Shown piece after piece: positions 22,522-34,081 of a stretch of 64,000 nucleotides of DNA (the first letter of the stretch is position 1; each line of letters opens with the position of its first letter). The notes under the pieces are model-generated. The model was not told the origin of the DNA. It did not search any database and was given only the letters and a program-made list of their open reading frames with translations. The position numbers and the translations under genes were made by a program. This stretch comes from Collybiopsis luxurians FD-317 M1 (Eukaryota; Basidiomycota; Agaricomycetes; Agaricales; Omphalotaceae): positions 399,325 through 463,324 of the forward strand of contig KN834790.1 in the NCBI GenBank assembly GCA_000827265.1, in the 5' to 3' direction.

Positions 22522-23886
22522 GTCCCAAGCATCATCGCCTCAAGGACCCGCACATTTGGCGGGTCACGTGACTTGATGACGTAGCTCAGGATTAGGTGCT
22601 AACAGACTTGGCTGTTGAACGAAGTTCAAGTTCGACTTCGCATTCACCAATAATAAATTTGTTACATTCTTTGTAAATATACTACAAGACTAACTACTTG
22701 AGTGAGCAAAAAGTGAGGGTTTCACAGAGTCGCAGACTCGCACCTACTCCTCGTTGACTCCTCGGACATGTTCGGACCATGTGCCGAGCATGTCACTGCC
22801 CATCATTTCCTAGCATGCCGTCGCTACCCACTTGCTGATCTCTGCAGGGTGATCCCTGCCCGATCTCCACTGCTCCCACTTCTCACCCACTGCTCCCGCC
22901 TCCTGCCCNNNNNNNNNNNNNNNNNNNNNNNNNNNNNNNNNNNNNNNNNNNNNNNNNNNNNNNNNNNNNNNNNNNNNNNNNNNNNNNNNNNNNNNNNNNN
23001 NNNNNNNNNNNNNNNNNNNNNNNNNNNNNNNNNNNNNNNNNNNNNNNNNNNNNNNNNNNNNNNNNNNNNNNNNNNNNNNNNNNNNNNNNNNNNNNNNNNN
23101 NNNNNNNNNNNNNNNNNNNNNNNNNNNNNNNNNNNNNNNNNNNNNNNNNNNNNNNNNNNNNNNNNNNNNNNNNNNNNNNNNNNNNNNNNNNNNNNNNNNN
23201 NNNNNNNNNNNNNNNNNNNNNNNNNNNNNNNNNNNNNNNNNNNNNNNNNNNNNNNNNNNNNNNNNNNNNNNNNNNNNNNNNNNNNNNNNNNNNNNNNNNN
23301 NNNNNNNNNNNNNNNNNNNNNNNNNNNNNNNNNNNNNNNNNNNNNNNNNNNNNNNNNNNNNNNNNNNNNNNNNNNNNNNNNNNNNNNNNNNNNNNNNNNN
23401 NNNNNNNNNNNNNNNNNNNNNNNNNNNNNNNNNNNNNNNNNNNNNNNNNNNNNNNNNNNNNNNNNNNNNNNNNNNNNNNNNNNNNNNNNNNNNNNNNNNN
23501 NNNNNNNNNNNNNNNNNNNNNNNNNNNNGGCGGGAGTGGGAGCAGTGGATGAGCGGTAACAGTGGGGATCAATCAGCGGGTAGCGACGGCGTGCTAGGAA
23601 ATGATGGGCAGCGACATGCTCGGTACATGGTCCGAACATGTCTGAGGAGTCAACGAGGGGTAGGTGCGAGTCTGCGACTCTGTGAAACCCTCACTTTTTG
23701 CTCACTCAAGTAGTTAATCTTGTAGTATATTTACAAAGAATGTAACAAATTTATTATTGGGGTGAATGTAAAGTCGAACTTGAACTTCATTCAACAGCCG
23801 AGTCCGTTAGCACCTAATCCTGAGCTACGTCATCAAGTCACGTGACCCGCCAAATGTGCGGGTCCTTGAGGCGATGATGTCCCAAG
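22522..23886. mobile_element. Long-TIR element enclosing the assembly gap
   Basis: The sequence from 22530 inward is inverted from 23879/23878 inward over at least 350 bp (for instance CATCATCGCCTCAAGGACC on the left against GGTCCTTGAGGCGATGATG on the right), with scattered mismatches. Both outer flanks carry GTCCCAAG (22522-22529 and 23879-23886), a 7-8 bp target duplication depending on where the shared G is placed. The length fits hAT-like or related cut-and-paste elements. The interior is unknown because of the N run, and assembly failure itself is expected at a long inverted repeat. Confidence 0.75.
22909..23528. other. Assembly gap of 620 N
   Basis: Run of undetermined bases between the two arms of an inverted repeat. 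Frames drawn through it are meaningless, and the true size may differ from 620. Confidence 0.99.
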
Positions 23887-24480
23887 CCGCAACCAAGCCG
23901 GTAATAAACCTTAGCTTACCTATCCTTCGCGGCCCGCAGATCACGAGCGGGCGAGCGTAATTTACGGATGAGCAATTCAGCTGAGTGAAATGAGAATCGT
24001 TTCCCTATAAGGAAGGCGGTTTCTCCATCTCATCTTCTTTGTTTTCCCATGTCCTTCCCAACAAGATGCGCATTTTTTACTTACTTGAGCTACACAAATG
24101 GATTTAAAAATTTTTTTTTGAACTGTCCCTTCAACTGTTGAATTCATGCCCTTGCGCGCTTTCTTACTTTTAAGTCATTAGATATGTTCTTCGAGCCACA
24201 TTTCTGCTCGCCCAGTTTGGCAGCCTCATTTAGCTTTTTTTCAGGACCGATGGACAATCCTCCACCATTGATTTCATCCTGGCTCAATCATACTCCACGC
24301 TCGGATACTCAACAACAACAACTCAACTTGCTCTCACTACCTGCAATTGCGACGTTCAAATAATGACGACGACGCAGCCATTATCCAGCATGTTCGCTCA
24401 TGCGAGCTGTGATGACGATGATATGGTACTGCTTAATCTTTCCTTCCACCATTCTAAATTGTCTCGCTGCGATGGATATT
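23887..24480. other. Spacer between the TIR element and the MITE
   Basis: No gene recognised. Contains a run of T near 24110 and short AT-rich stretches. Confidence 0.5.
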
Positions 24481-24726
24481 AGGAGAGTTCACAGTAGGGA
24501 ATTTCTCAAATAAAAAATTCAGAAATATTCAAAAGTCAACAAGAAATTTTGTCGTTTGACTGAATTTCTGAGTTGTTTGATTCTTTAATCGGTATCGCGC
24601 CTATTTCTAAAATATTTTGAACACCACTCAAACGGCGATATTTTTGGGGGTGATCACGACAAGGACCCGGAACCGCTCAAAATATTCAAAATTCCAAAAG
24701 TCAAACGGCCTACCGTGAACTCCCCT
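24481..24726. mobile_element. MITE-like element, 246 bp
   Basis: Ends AGGAGAGTTCACAGTAGG and CCTACCGTGAACTCCCCT are inverted repeats (16 of 18 bases), flanked by ATT on both sides. Internal subterminal segments (TTCAAAAGTCAA...) are also partly inverted. No coding capacity. The 3-bp flank repeat is too short to prove a target duplication. Confidence 0.55.
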
Positions 24727-25620
24727 ATTTGAGAACATTTCAAATATGCCATTCTCTTCCCAGTCTGGCCTCGTACTTGCCACGCGCATAGCGCGATGGC
24801 GGCAGGACAATATGAATGCTCATTTTTGAATTTTATAAGATAGATAAATTACGAGTCCGGAATGAAATGGAGGAAACTCGTCCTTATGGGTCGGATTTTC
24901 ACGGGCGCTTATGCCGTATCAGTCCCGTTTTAGTAACCGAATCGTCCGTAGATGGTCAATAGCGCTTATTTCTCGATTCTTTGATTTCATCAAAAAATTT
25001 TTCCCATCTCTTTCAGTCCCTATTTTCGGACCTTTCCTTTGTACTTGAACGCACAGGTACTTTACAGCACTAGGATGCAATATCCATCCTTCGGGACTCG
25101 TACCTGCCACGTGCACAGCGCGATGGCCCACTTTCACACGTTATATACGGCTGCATTGACGGCAGGGCTGATGTTTCTTCGTGCGTTAATATCGGAAAGC
25201 CGACTGGGACGAGGTCGGTGGTGTTCAATTATCAATTGTCTCAAGCATGGTATGTTCATTATGTACACATTCACTACTTACAAGTTCATATTCTGTCTTG
25301 TCACTGTTTGGATAGAATAGAATAGGATATAGCTAATTATTAGGTTGCTTTAGGACCTTGACCGGTATAATAAATATCCTATCCTATCCTTCTCCAGTAG
25401 GTATTGCTAGCACATATGGCAAGGCTTCTGGTGTGGTCTTATAGCTTACTCTCTTACACTTATGTAGGATTGCTGTCGACATCTCTCAGAATTTGCACCG
25501 CCTTCTTTCCATTGACAAGGGTCAAAAATCTTACGTGACTTTACAGCTCTCGTCCCTCTACCATCCCACCAGAAAAAAAAAAAAAACTGCAAGCTTAGGG
25601 ACTGTTGGCAATCCCACACC
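24727..25620. other. Promoter-side spacer of the YPMWRPEP gene
   Basis: Contains a poly-A tract near 25575. No gene or known repeat recognised. Confidence 0.5.
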
Positions 25621-27452
25621 ATGAATTCTACTCCTCCTAAAACCTATGCTCAGTTGCTGCTGCCCAGAGGCAATGGTTATCCAATGTGGCGTCCAGAGCC
25701 TAGCGAGACTTTGCCGGAGCACGCAAAGCTAGGTGTCGATGTTGGAGATGTTGGTCTGATAACTGAGGATGGAGGATTTGACTTCCTATTTAATATCTTT
25801 TTGCCTGCGGATCATCCCATTAACACGCCTAGAGGGGTACCAGAAGGGTTTATTCCTCTTCCAAAGCAGCCATATCAGATTCTCCATAACTCCGCACACC
25901 ACTCTTCACGAGAGCCGATATCCAGCAATGGAGCAAGAACTTTACGAATCAACTTTGACTCTACATTTCAATCACCGTAAGTCTTCTCTACACTATAACT
26001 AGAGATCGCTTCAATCGTATAACTTTAGAGGTTCTGCTATCACGGGTGGAGCGGGCATTGAATTGAAGTTCAGCCGATCAAGCGGAGCGGTACTGATGCT
26101 TCCCAAAGGAGCAGGAAGAACAGACTATCAGGCTCGTTTGACATTGAAGGAATATGCTACCCAAAATGCAGAGAGCTGGTATCAGTTTGCTACCGGACCA
26201 CCCCTAGGACGAGAGGTCCGCAATGGAGATTTGTATCTCGTCCGTGGAGTTGATAAAACAACAGACTGGCAGCTAGGGGCATTCTCACGCGACACAGAGG
26301 AGCAGAATTTTTCTATCCAGTTTATCACGGCAGGTGTTGCTGATAGTAAGCTGCGTATGGCTCGCTCTGTTGAGGAAGAAGGTGTTTTTACTGCCAGAGA
26401 GATGGATCAAAGTCAAATTTCGGAGAGGCCTAATCAGACTGTCTTCATTCGCGGATTAAAAATTCGTCTTCGTGGATTCACAAGAGCACGTTTGGGTATC
26501 GGCAAGGTTAAAGCTGGAGTGCAAGATATCCACGATCTGTCACCAAGCGAGGTTCTTGAGCGAGGGGTAAATATTAGGTACAACTCTTCGGAATGCCCAC
26601 CTTGGGTTGGATCAAGTCAAGCTGGCGTTTGCAATGAGAAAGAATATACGGAAGCAAACGACTTCAGCGATAGCAGTGACTCTAGCGGTACCACCTCCAG
26701 CTCATTACAATCTTTTGAAGGATCTTACTATAATAGCAAGGTTCAGTTACTTCACTTTATTCGATGGTAACCTCATTAACTCGGGCGCAGGCTGAGCATC
26801 CTTCAGACATCATCAACGAGTACTTGCTCGCGACCGTACGTTATTTATATACGTTCAATCTCTCAATTGTTCAATGCCATCTAGTGCCAGGAAGCCAGGG
26901 TCGCGATCACCGATGATGACGAATGGTGCTCCATACTCCGCGAGGTATGTTCACCAATTTGTCTCTCGGTTTTCCTATTCAATCTTGACTGGCCATGGCA
27001 CAGTCTGACGATAAAATTCCGGATAAATATCAGCTCATTACAAGGATCAAACAGAAGTACGACATTTGTGTTAACGCCGATTCTGGTTAGGATTTCAGTA
27101 TTATCCAAGTGAACCTCTTGGTAACTGATATCACTTTACAGGCCTTGTATATCTAAAATTACGACGAAATATCTTTCTGCAAACTCTTTTGTCCGTTCGG
27201 AGCGGAGCCCGCCTCTTGTTAGATGCCATTGTTTATCCTCCTATGAAATTAACCATCATCGTTTATCCTCATGTCAAGTTAACTATAGCCTGCAGTTCAG
27301 TCTTAGTTCTGGCTACCATGATTCTTTATCGTAGCACGTCTTTCAACTTCAGTGGTTTGACCGGAGCTACATATCTACCCAGAACCGCATCCACTCTCCC
27401 TTCAATGGACACGAAACTCACCGCGTCAGGTCAGTTGAAAGCACAAGTATGA
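25621..27452 (+). CDS. Agaricomycete-specific uncharacterised protein (YPMWRPEP/GDVG type) with C-terminal membrane segment
   Basis: Six exons (25621-25976, 26029-26740, 26791-26835, 26885-26944, 27004-27085, 27142-27452) give 1566 nt, 521 residues. The N-terminus has the motif string typical of a large basidiomycete-only family: GYPMWRPEPSETLPEH, DVGDVGLITEDGGFDFLFNI, LPADHPINTPRGVPEGF, then a beta-rich middle with GAGIELKFSRSSGAVLMLP, ESWYQFATGPPLGREVRNGD and LYLVRGVDKTTDWQLGAFS. No enzymatic motif is known to me. A hydrophobic stretch near residues 440-475 could anchor it in a membrane. Its stop codon overlaps the ATG of the next gene (ATGA at 27449-27452), unusual for a nuclear gene; see the possible fusion in the findings. 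Confidence 0.78.
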
Positions 27453-28725
27453 TGATTGGTCGTAACGATTTGTTTGAAGCCCTGGGCTTGTTGATAACTT
27501 GGCTTGATGTTGTTCGGACAAGAAAAAAGGAGGCAAGGTTCTTGTGGAGGTGAGTAGGATTATCGATCAAGTTCACATTTGAGGTCGACATCTCGTCCAG
27601 TAATTCATTCAGATTAACCTTTGTGCGGATACTCTACGTTCTGGCGCGTTATCTGGCACTTCCTATTCACATGTGCGTACAAGGAGGCTTACTTTCTATT
27701 CGAGCGCAAAGATGAAGTCCGCCATTATAGTGGGAATATCACCTTCTCAAGGCTGATGACGGCTAAATTCTCTGTAAACAAGCAAGATCCAGAATATTTT
27801 TGCATGTCGTTGCTCGCTTTTCAAAATATGTCGTCTCAGAGCATGCTACTCATACTACATTTCATTCTAATCCTTCGAGGTGAGTATGACCGTTGCTATC
27901 GGACCTGAATCTACTAATGCGGATCTTTCCGAAGTATTCGCACTCTACAAACGAAGTCTTCTGATAGGCGTTCCCCTGTCGCTACTTGTTATTGGAAGAT
28001 TCTCGGCAGGATTGTTATACGGATTGACTCGTCCCCCGCCATTTCTCAGATTTAGCGGACCTTGCCTCGATGAAAAGGCTCTTAGTACGAGTCCAGTAAG
28101 AAATCCTTTTCTACTTTCTATGTAAGTATGACAATACTCTATCGCCATGAGGTCAACCCACGCGAATGTCTAACGATCTGCGGCTAGCCATGGAGAATTT
28201 CTTATTCAATTCATTCTGTATGGGCTGGTTTGGAAGCGGATCGTCTGGGACCTACGTATCTTTTCATTTTATCGGCCTTCCCTGCTCTCTGTGTTGAAAG
28301 GAAATAGTTTAAACGTTTTCATGGGCATTACAGGTATGACACGAAGCCTCACTTTAGAATTACCTCAGATTGATAGCGGTCATCAGTGGCAATGATTGCG
28401 ATGAGTGTTTCCGCTGTGAAAAAAGGGATGGCGGGTGTATTTGTGTTTCCGTCAGTGATCTTGTTCTTTGTATTAACTGAAGCTCTGATCGACAACAGGC
28501 TTTGGATAACATTCCTTTCTATTGCGGTGAGAACCAACCACTTTGCTACTAACCCAACCACTGAGCTCAATTCTGCAGGGAACGAGACTTATCCTCAGCA
28601 TTCAGATCTATCCATCTGAAGAAACACCATCTGAACTAGCTCAAACTACAGAGTTGATCACCGTCACTGATGGATGTATGTCGTCGGTCGGTAGGGAATC
28701 AGAGCTGCATCAGAGAAAGTGTTAG
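27449..28725 (+). CDS. DUF6533-like seven-helix membrane protein
   Basis: Eight exons (27449-27549, 27613-27672, 27752-27879, 27935-28121, 28188-28333, 28387-28450, 28499-28526, 28579-28725) sum to 861 nt in phase, 286 residues. The pattern follows the basidiomycete DUF6533/6534 class: a helix ALGLLITWLDVV, FVRILYVLARYLAL, then CMSLLAFQ, a helix ending LILRVFALYKRS (the usual RVYALY signature), SLLVIGRFSAGLLYG, PSLLSVLKGNSLNVF, and GTRLILSIQIYP near the C-terminus. These proteins resemble receptors or transporters, but ligand and coupling are unknown. The N-terminus is shorter than in most members, which fits either a lost first helix or fusion with the gene upstream. Confidence 0.72.
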
Positions 28726-28945
28726 ATCGAGTAAGTCTAACGACGCGTAGTACGCGTATCGGTCATGTGGACGCGTGGTGTCCTGTGGTTGCGACTCGAC
28801 GGGTTCATAGTTACGGTTGTAAGTATTAACTTTGCCTCCGAGCGGGTATCTTTGCATACTCGTTTCACTAGTTACTTGATTGTTTTTCCTCTCATTATCT
28901 TTCACCCCTCCTTTGTTATTTATAGCAATAGAAATTTTTCTGCAT

Positions 28946-28974
28946 CCCTCAGAACTTGGTCGACGTTCTGAGGG
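28946..28974. repeat. CCCTCAGAAC hairpin in retroelement leader, copy 1
   Basis: Perfect 10-bp inverted repeat CCCTCAGAAC/GTTCTGAGGG with a 9-nt loop. The same stem recurs at 60773-60791, also upstream of a gag-like ATG, marking both as copies of one retroelement family. Confidence 0.75.
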
Positions 28975-29103
28975 TGCGTGTCCTTGTTTCTCTTACTTCT
29001 TTTCTTTACTTACTGATTACCTATACTTAAATAGGAAACTAGTTAACAGATTCGCAGTCAGAATCCCATTTATCCTAGACTGACACATATTTGACCTCGA
29101 AAA

Positions 29104-30110
29104 ATGTCATTGTCCAACTCTAATGCTCTCCCCAATCTCCTTCTATTTCCTGATGTCAGGTATTGGTGTGTTTAATAAAAACTACCTGGGTTCAGTTAGG
29201 CAGGTGCGTTAGATGTAGTTTCATAAAGACACAAGGCACTAACTAGGACTGTGAGTTTGTTTGGCCTTTAAAGTAATCGGTGGGTGTAATTCGGTACTGG
29301 TAAACTGTAGACTGGTTGGTACTGGTATTTGGTGATGGTAACTTGACTTGGTGGACTTTCTTTAATATATAACTTTTGGTAACTGGTAAATGTGAGCCTG
29401 AAACAACTAACTGCTCTGGGACTAGCTTGCTTAGACTGTAATAAACTTGACAGTGTAAAATGGTAGCTCAAACTACTAGCCTCTCAGTGGGTCTAGCTAG
29501 CTTAAACAGTATAACTTGGCTTGGACTTTGACTTTAGAACTTAAATCTAACCAACTAGTACAACTGGATTCACTGATACAGCTTGCACAGAGCTCTTAGA
29601 AAGTAAGTGTAAGGTAACTTTATATTTGGTAGTAGGTAAAGAGTGGGGGGGAAGGAGTTAAAAAAAACTCTCTCAGGCTAAAATTCCCCAAGCATTTATA
29701 TTACAAAATTATATTACTTCCTATTTAAGCAATTTGACTCATAACAACTCTAGTTGACTCCACTTAAAATTTTCAAAAGCTTCATTAGCCTTTTATAGTA
29801 TTCATGACTCATTTTGAGTCAAGTTAATTCATTTAGAGTCATTCTGACTCATTTTTAATATGACCTGAGTTCTATGAGTAAGCAGAATAGTCTTAATTCT
29901 CCTACCTTATCTTATCAGAGAGCTCTCTAGAGATTTTTACTCTCTGAAAATATTTCTAATAATTATTTAATTATTTACCAGTAATTTCTTGAAACAGGAA
30001 TGGCTCCTGACACTGAGGATTGTCAGCTCATTGGCCTGAGCAATTGGGCAGTGTTCCCTGATCATCTGAAGAGTGTGGCTCATTCTACTGGTCTCAGAGG
30101 GTACCTTTAG
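29104..30110 (+). pseudogene. Gag fragment of an LTR retroelement, split by a nested solo LTR
   Basis: Codons from ATG 29104 give MSLSNSNALPNLLLFP, and after removing 29154-30012 plus one 4-bp CTGA the frame continues EDCQLIGLSNWAVFPDHLKS to a stop at 30110. A second copy at 60993 reads LLVFPKDCQLAGISNW in the same place. The leader upstream shares the CCCTCAGAAC hairpin and a CAGATTCGCAGTCAGAA-like block with that copy. No protease, integrase or reverse transcriptase follows, so the family may be a gag-only non-autonomous retroelement. Confidence 0.65.
29154..30012. mobile_element. Solo LTR (TGTCAGG...CCTGACA), 859 bp, nested
   Basis: Begins TGTCAGG and ends CCTGACA, flanked by CTGA (29150-29153 and 30013-30016). 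Excision with one CTGA restores an in-frame gag codon string that matches the related copy at 61 kb, which independently confirms both ends. TGTCA-type ends are common in fungal Ty3/gypsy LTRs. Rich in TGACTC/GAGTCA-like words at 29745-29870. Confidence 0.8.
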
Positions 30111-31846
30111 GGCTGCTCCTCCCCTCCCCCAGCTCCTGCTGCCCCTGGATCTCCTTGCACTGCTCCTTTCATAACCCCTAAAGTATCCTAGTTAGTGAGC
30201 TATTGCTAGTGAATGCACACTGCTATACATTGAATATGCTTGCCCAAAAATGTTGAATTATAATTACTGGCATGCCATTGAATTCGGTGGTAGTGTTTGA
30301 TCGACACTACCAAACTTGATGGCAAATGTCATGTTCCTTCCTTACTTTCATGCCCACTGTATACGTGACTCTAATGACCCACACTCAAGGCCTTCAATGC
30401 AATAAGGTATAGATCATATACTCATTTTGATCAGTTTGGATGCTAATCAACAGTTTACTATGCGTTATACAGCTGTCTTTGCCCTAAATCTCAGTCAGTT
30501 CCACAAGAACCCAGCACTTCATGCATCTTAGGTCAGTGAACTTTGTGCTGCATATGTGGAGGGTGCTGGGAGAAACACAGTGCACCAGAGTGCACTTAGG
30601 GGTTAGGAGCGTCCAAGTCACTTTTGGTGATGCCGAGGTTTTTTATAGTGATGCTAAAGTCATTTGGTGTGATGCTGGGTTATGCTGAGGGATGCTGGGT
30701 GACAGTAGGGTTGCGGGTGGTGACGCTAAGGCATGAATGGGTGACGCCATCTAATCCAAGGTGAGCATCCAAATGGTCTACAAAATTTTGAATAGAGTAG
30801 TGAAGGATAGATATAAAGGACTACTCCATTGGTCAGCACCTTGCTTGGTCATGTAATCACCTTGCTTGCAAGGTCTATTCCACACCAGTAAATTACATTT
30901 TGATAGGATCATTTCTCACATATTCAATTGTGTTTTTGGTTCAAAAACAAATAGATGCTTGGCCCAATATTTTGGCGCTTAATATTAATCAAACTGTCTT
31001 CACTTCCTTCATCATCATCATAGACATCTGCTTAATTTTTCTTCTTTCTTCTTCTTCATATGTGCAAAGAAACTGAGGAGAAAAAGAACCAACATAGAGA
31101 GCAAAACCGAGGCTATTGAGAAAGGAATAAAGCAGAGTAAGTTTGTCGACAATGTTATGTGCTCAACCTGGATCACCTAAAAGATTGTTCTGAAAGTCCT
31201 GTGAAATGGGCAGGAATTTTAGAACAGAAGAGATTTCAGAGAGGAAGAGGAGGTAAGTAATACTGCTCTTACACATCTTTATCCAGCTGAACATTGTACT
31301 TAGAGCAAGAAAGAAGGCCGAACACTTGCAATCTGAAGCCAGTGGCAGTGGTCCAGGTCAGAAATGATATTTTATGAAGAAGAACATCTTTAGTCATCAT
31401 TTCTAATCAGCGCCAACAATTGATCTGGTCAGCGACGTTGTCAGAAAGCAGATACATCCATCAGCTGCCCTTCAAAAATGGCCTAATGGTTGGGTAACAC
31501 CCTTACCGACGCTTGTGCGAAGCTTCAATGGTCAAGACATCAACATTCTCAATAGAGTGAGTGTAAACTGTCATCAATCACGAATAATCTGTTGCTTGGT
31601 GCTCATCAATGGAACTGCAAGCAAGGTTTTGCCCACGTGAGTGGAGCCTTTATTAGGTATATTTCAGTTACCCTCACGGGGAGGGGCAAGTTTAGTGTGT
31701 TCTCTAGCAAACTCAGATGTTTTTTTCCAGAGATTGCCTCTCGCTCCAGATATACTTATGACTTCACAAAATATCCCTCTGAATATTGCCCACACCACCC
31801 AAAAGATACCAAGGCACAAGATATCCACTGAAGCAGAAATAAGAAA
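30111..31846. other. Retroelement-like debris without clear genes
   Basis: An inverted pair GGTAGTGT...ACACTACC is at about 30289-30311. A coding-looking stretch at about 31410-31560 (plus strand; SDVVRKQIHPSAALQKWPNG) and another ending at the solo LTR (LPLAPDILMTSQNIPLNIAH) have no family I recognise. They may be exons of a broken element-encoded or host gene. Confidence 0.4.
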
Positions 31847-32054
31847 TGTTGAGAAAAGGTTATGGCAAGTACTTCAGGAATAGTGAAACTTCTTGTTGTT
31901 TAGCTACTCAACATACATCTTTTATACCTGGAGTAATTACTTCTAGAATATTCTACTAATTTCAATAATACTTAAAGAGATTACTAAGAAAACAATGGAG
32001 CACTGCTTGAGTCGCTCCTAGAATGTGTAAGTACCTTCTTGCACATTCTCAACA
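31847..32054. mobile_element. Solo LTR, TGTTGAGAA...TTCTCAACA family, copy 2
   Basis: A 208-bp near-identical partner of 8932-9138, with its own 5-bp target duplication AGAAA (31842-31846 and 32055-32059). The two copies differ by about eight substitutions and one inserted A. Confidence 0.87.
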
Positions 32055-32279
32055 AGAAATTTTGGATAGTTTCAGTTGGGTTGAAAGTTATGTAGATATA
32101 TGCTATATCTACATGTTCTGGCAAATGGTTCAGTACAAAGGTTTCAATGCTGAACAGTATACAGTAGTTTAACAAACTCTGTGGAAATAAGATCAAAGCA
32201 AATTTGTGAGAAAGGTTAAGGAAAATATTTTTCCGAACAGCTGAACAAACATAAATATATACAGAAATTCTAGGATCAA

Positions 32280-33343
32280 TCAGCCTTGTACGATTGTGGC
32301 AGTACCCTCAGGTTCAACCCGGATCCATGGACAGATTACAGCTCCAGAAGGAGCCCAAGTCGTAGCAATCCGAATAGCATTTCCGAGACTTTCCAGACTG
32401 TCCTCGGTAATGGGAACTTCGGGGCGCCTCCAGCCCTCTTCGAGAGGGAGCCTCTCTTCGCGGAACAATATTTGCACAAAACTAATGCAGAACCACGGTT
32501 AAAACATGCGCATGTTCCAGGAGAAGTCAACATCTTACTTTTTGGGAGCCACGCCTGTGGTTACGTTCCCCATAGCACTGAGATAAAACGCAGATTCGAA
32601 GTAGCGAACAAAGAACTCCTTCTCAGTGTTAATGAGATTCGGGTTCACAACTTTATCAATTGCGAGTCGTTGTTCAAGCACTTGAGCAGCCGATGTGATG
32701 TTGTAGAAGTCGGCGCCGGGATTAGCCTCTGCAAGAGTAGTAAAAACTGTCTCATTGAAATGGACATTGTCACCAAGAGCAAAGTCATTCCGAGATATAG
32801 AGGCATCATGTTCAAGTGTCCCATGACTTTTCCGAAACAAATGATTAGATCTGATTCTAGATTGCACTCCAATGCTGAGACCTACAGAGCTAGATCGAGG
32901 AGGCTAAAGTTGTCCACGTTCTCCGTGGCGAGAAGACCAACTTTAGCAGCAATACGCATGATGTACCCTATTTCGAAGTTGAATCCTTCTGTAACGAAGA
33001 GATAAGCAACGGGATAAACGTGTTCTTGAGCGTAGGAATTACCATTAATCGCGTTCAGTACAGTCGGGATGGTAATATTACTTCCGTTCCTAGGTAGGAA
33101 TCCATGATTGGCTAAACTGTAGAGCGGTAAGCGTCCGAAATCGGTTATTCGACTTGGCGAAACGTACGTATTCAATCCAGGACACGGGCCTCGGGAATCT
33201 GTAGCTGTTGGAGCTTCCCACTGGTGAGCATTCCAGTCGATACTGTCAGCGCCCAGACCGGTTTTGGCCAAGACGGCGACACTGAGCAACGATAGAAGGA
33301 GGTTCATCTCTACTGAGAGTTTACTCGGCACTATTGGAGCCAT
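32280..33343 (-). CDS. Unspecific peroxygenase (heme-thiolate peroxidase, chloroperoxidase family)
   Basis: Three exons (33343-32886, 32826-32539, 32481-32280) give 948 nt, 315 residues. A secretion signal lies at MNLLLSLLSVAVLAKTGLGA (after 12 residues if the first ATG is used; the ATG at 33307 would start exactly there). The heme-ligand motif is RGPCPGLNT (Cys as axial thiolate ligand), and the second active-site block is LEHDASISRND, the EHD form of the family EGD/EHD motif. These secreted enzymes use hydrogen peroxide to oxygenate aromatics and alkanes. Residues LFREERLPLEEGW match the usual C-terminal segment. Several N-glycosylation sequons (NGSN, NITI, NVTT). Size fits the longer or intermediate peroxygenases. 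Confidence 0.9.
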
Positions 33344-34081
33344 TTATATCTGTGGACGACCTAGCACAAGCATCAGAGATATGTTTTTTTCCGGTCGACT
33401 AGGCCCAGGGTCAAGTCGCAAAGAGTAACTATTGACCTGCAATCATTTGACTCGGACAGATATGAGAAAGCACGACTGATTAAGGCTACTCAGTGCGCTT
33501 CCATAGGGGTTATTAAGGTCACTTGTACCTCGACTGCTAAGATTTGGATTTGGAAGAAGATGGGGGACGTCAAAAGCAAGTTGAGCATGTGGAGGCTTCA
33601 GTCGAACTTTAACCTATTAAGGATTATTTTTCGAGCAGTGGAGCGACCAAGAGATTGTAGTAGCACCTTAATAATAACACAATTGAAGTACTTAAATTAA
33701 TTATCTCATAATTCAGTCGGAAAGAAAACGTGGCCGGAAATGACCGCTTCGCTCGAGATCCGTCGGATGTTCACTGTATTGGGCTTGTTTCCTCCCACAA
33801 TCTACACAGATACGCGGATCACGTCCTTTGAATGAGAAACTGGTTGACGTCCACGGTCAACGGTCCCTACAGATTGGATACCGGGATAGCAGCAGGAGAC
33901 AGAGAGTCTCTTGCACTTCAAGGTATGACGGCAATATGAAAGGCCATGGATTGCTCTTTTCTGCCATTGGTGAGTAATACAGTTAAGATCGACTGTATCG
34001 GACATTAAGACGCTATATTGACAGATACTGGTCTATAAACCGGAAGGTTAGTATAGAACTCTGATCGCGCTTTGAACAGCT
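33344..34081. other. Spacer between peroxygenase and monooxygenase relic
   Basis: Divergent promoter region for the peroxygenase (minus) and the former monooxygenase (plus). No further gene recognised. Confidence 0.5.

Noticed and set aside
22768..23639. Long open frames crossing the N gap
   Set aside because: They consist mainly of undetermined residues and lie in an inverted repeat.
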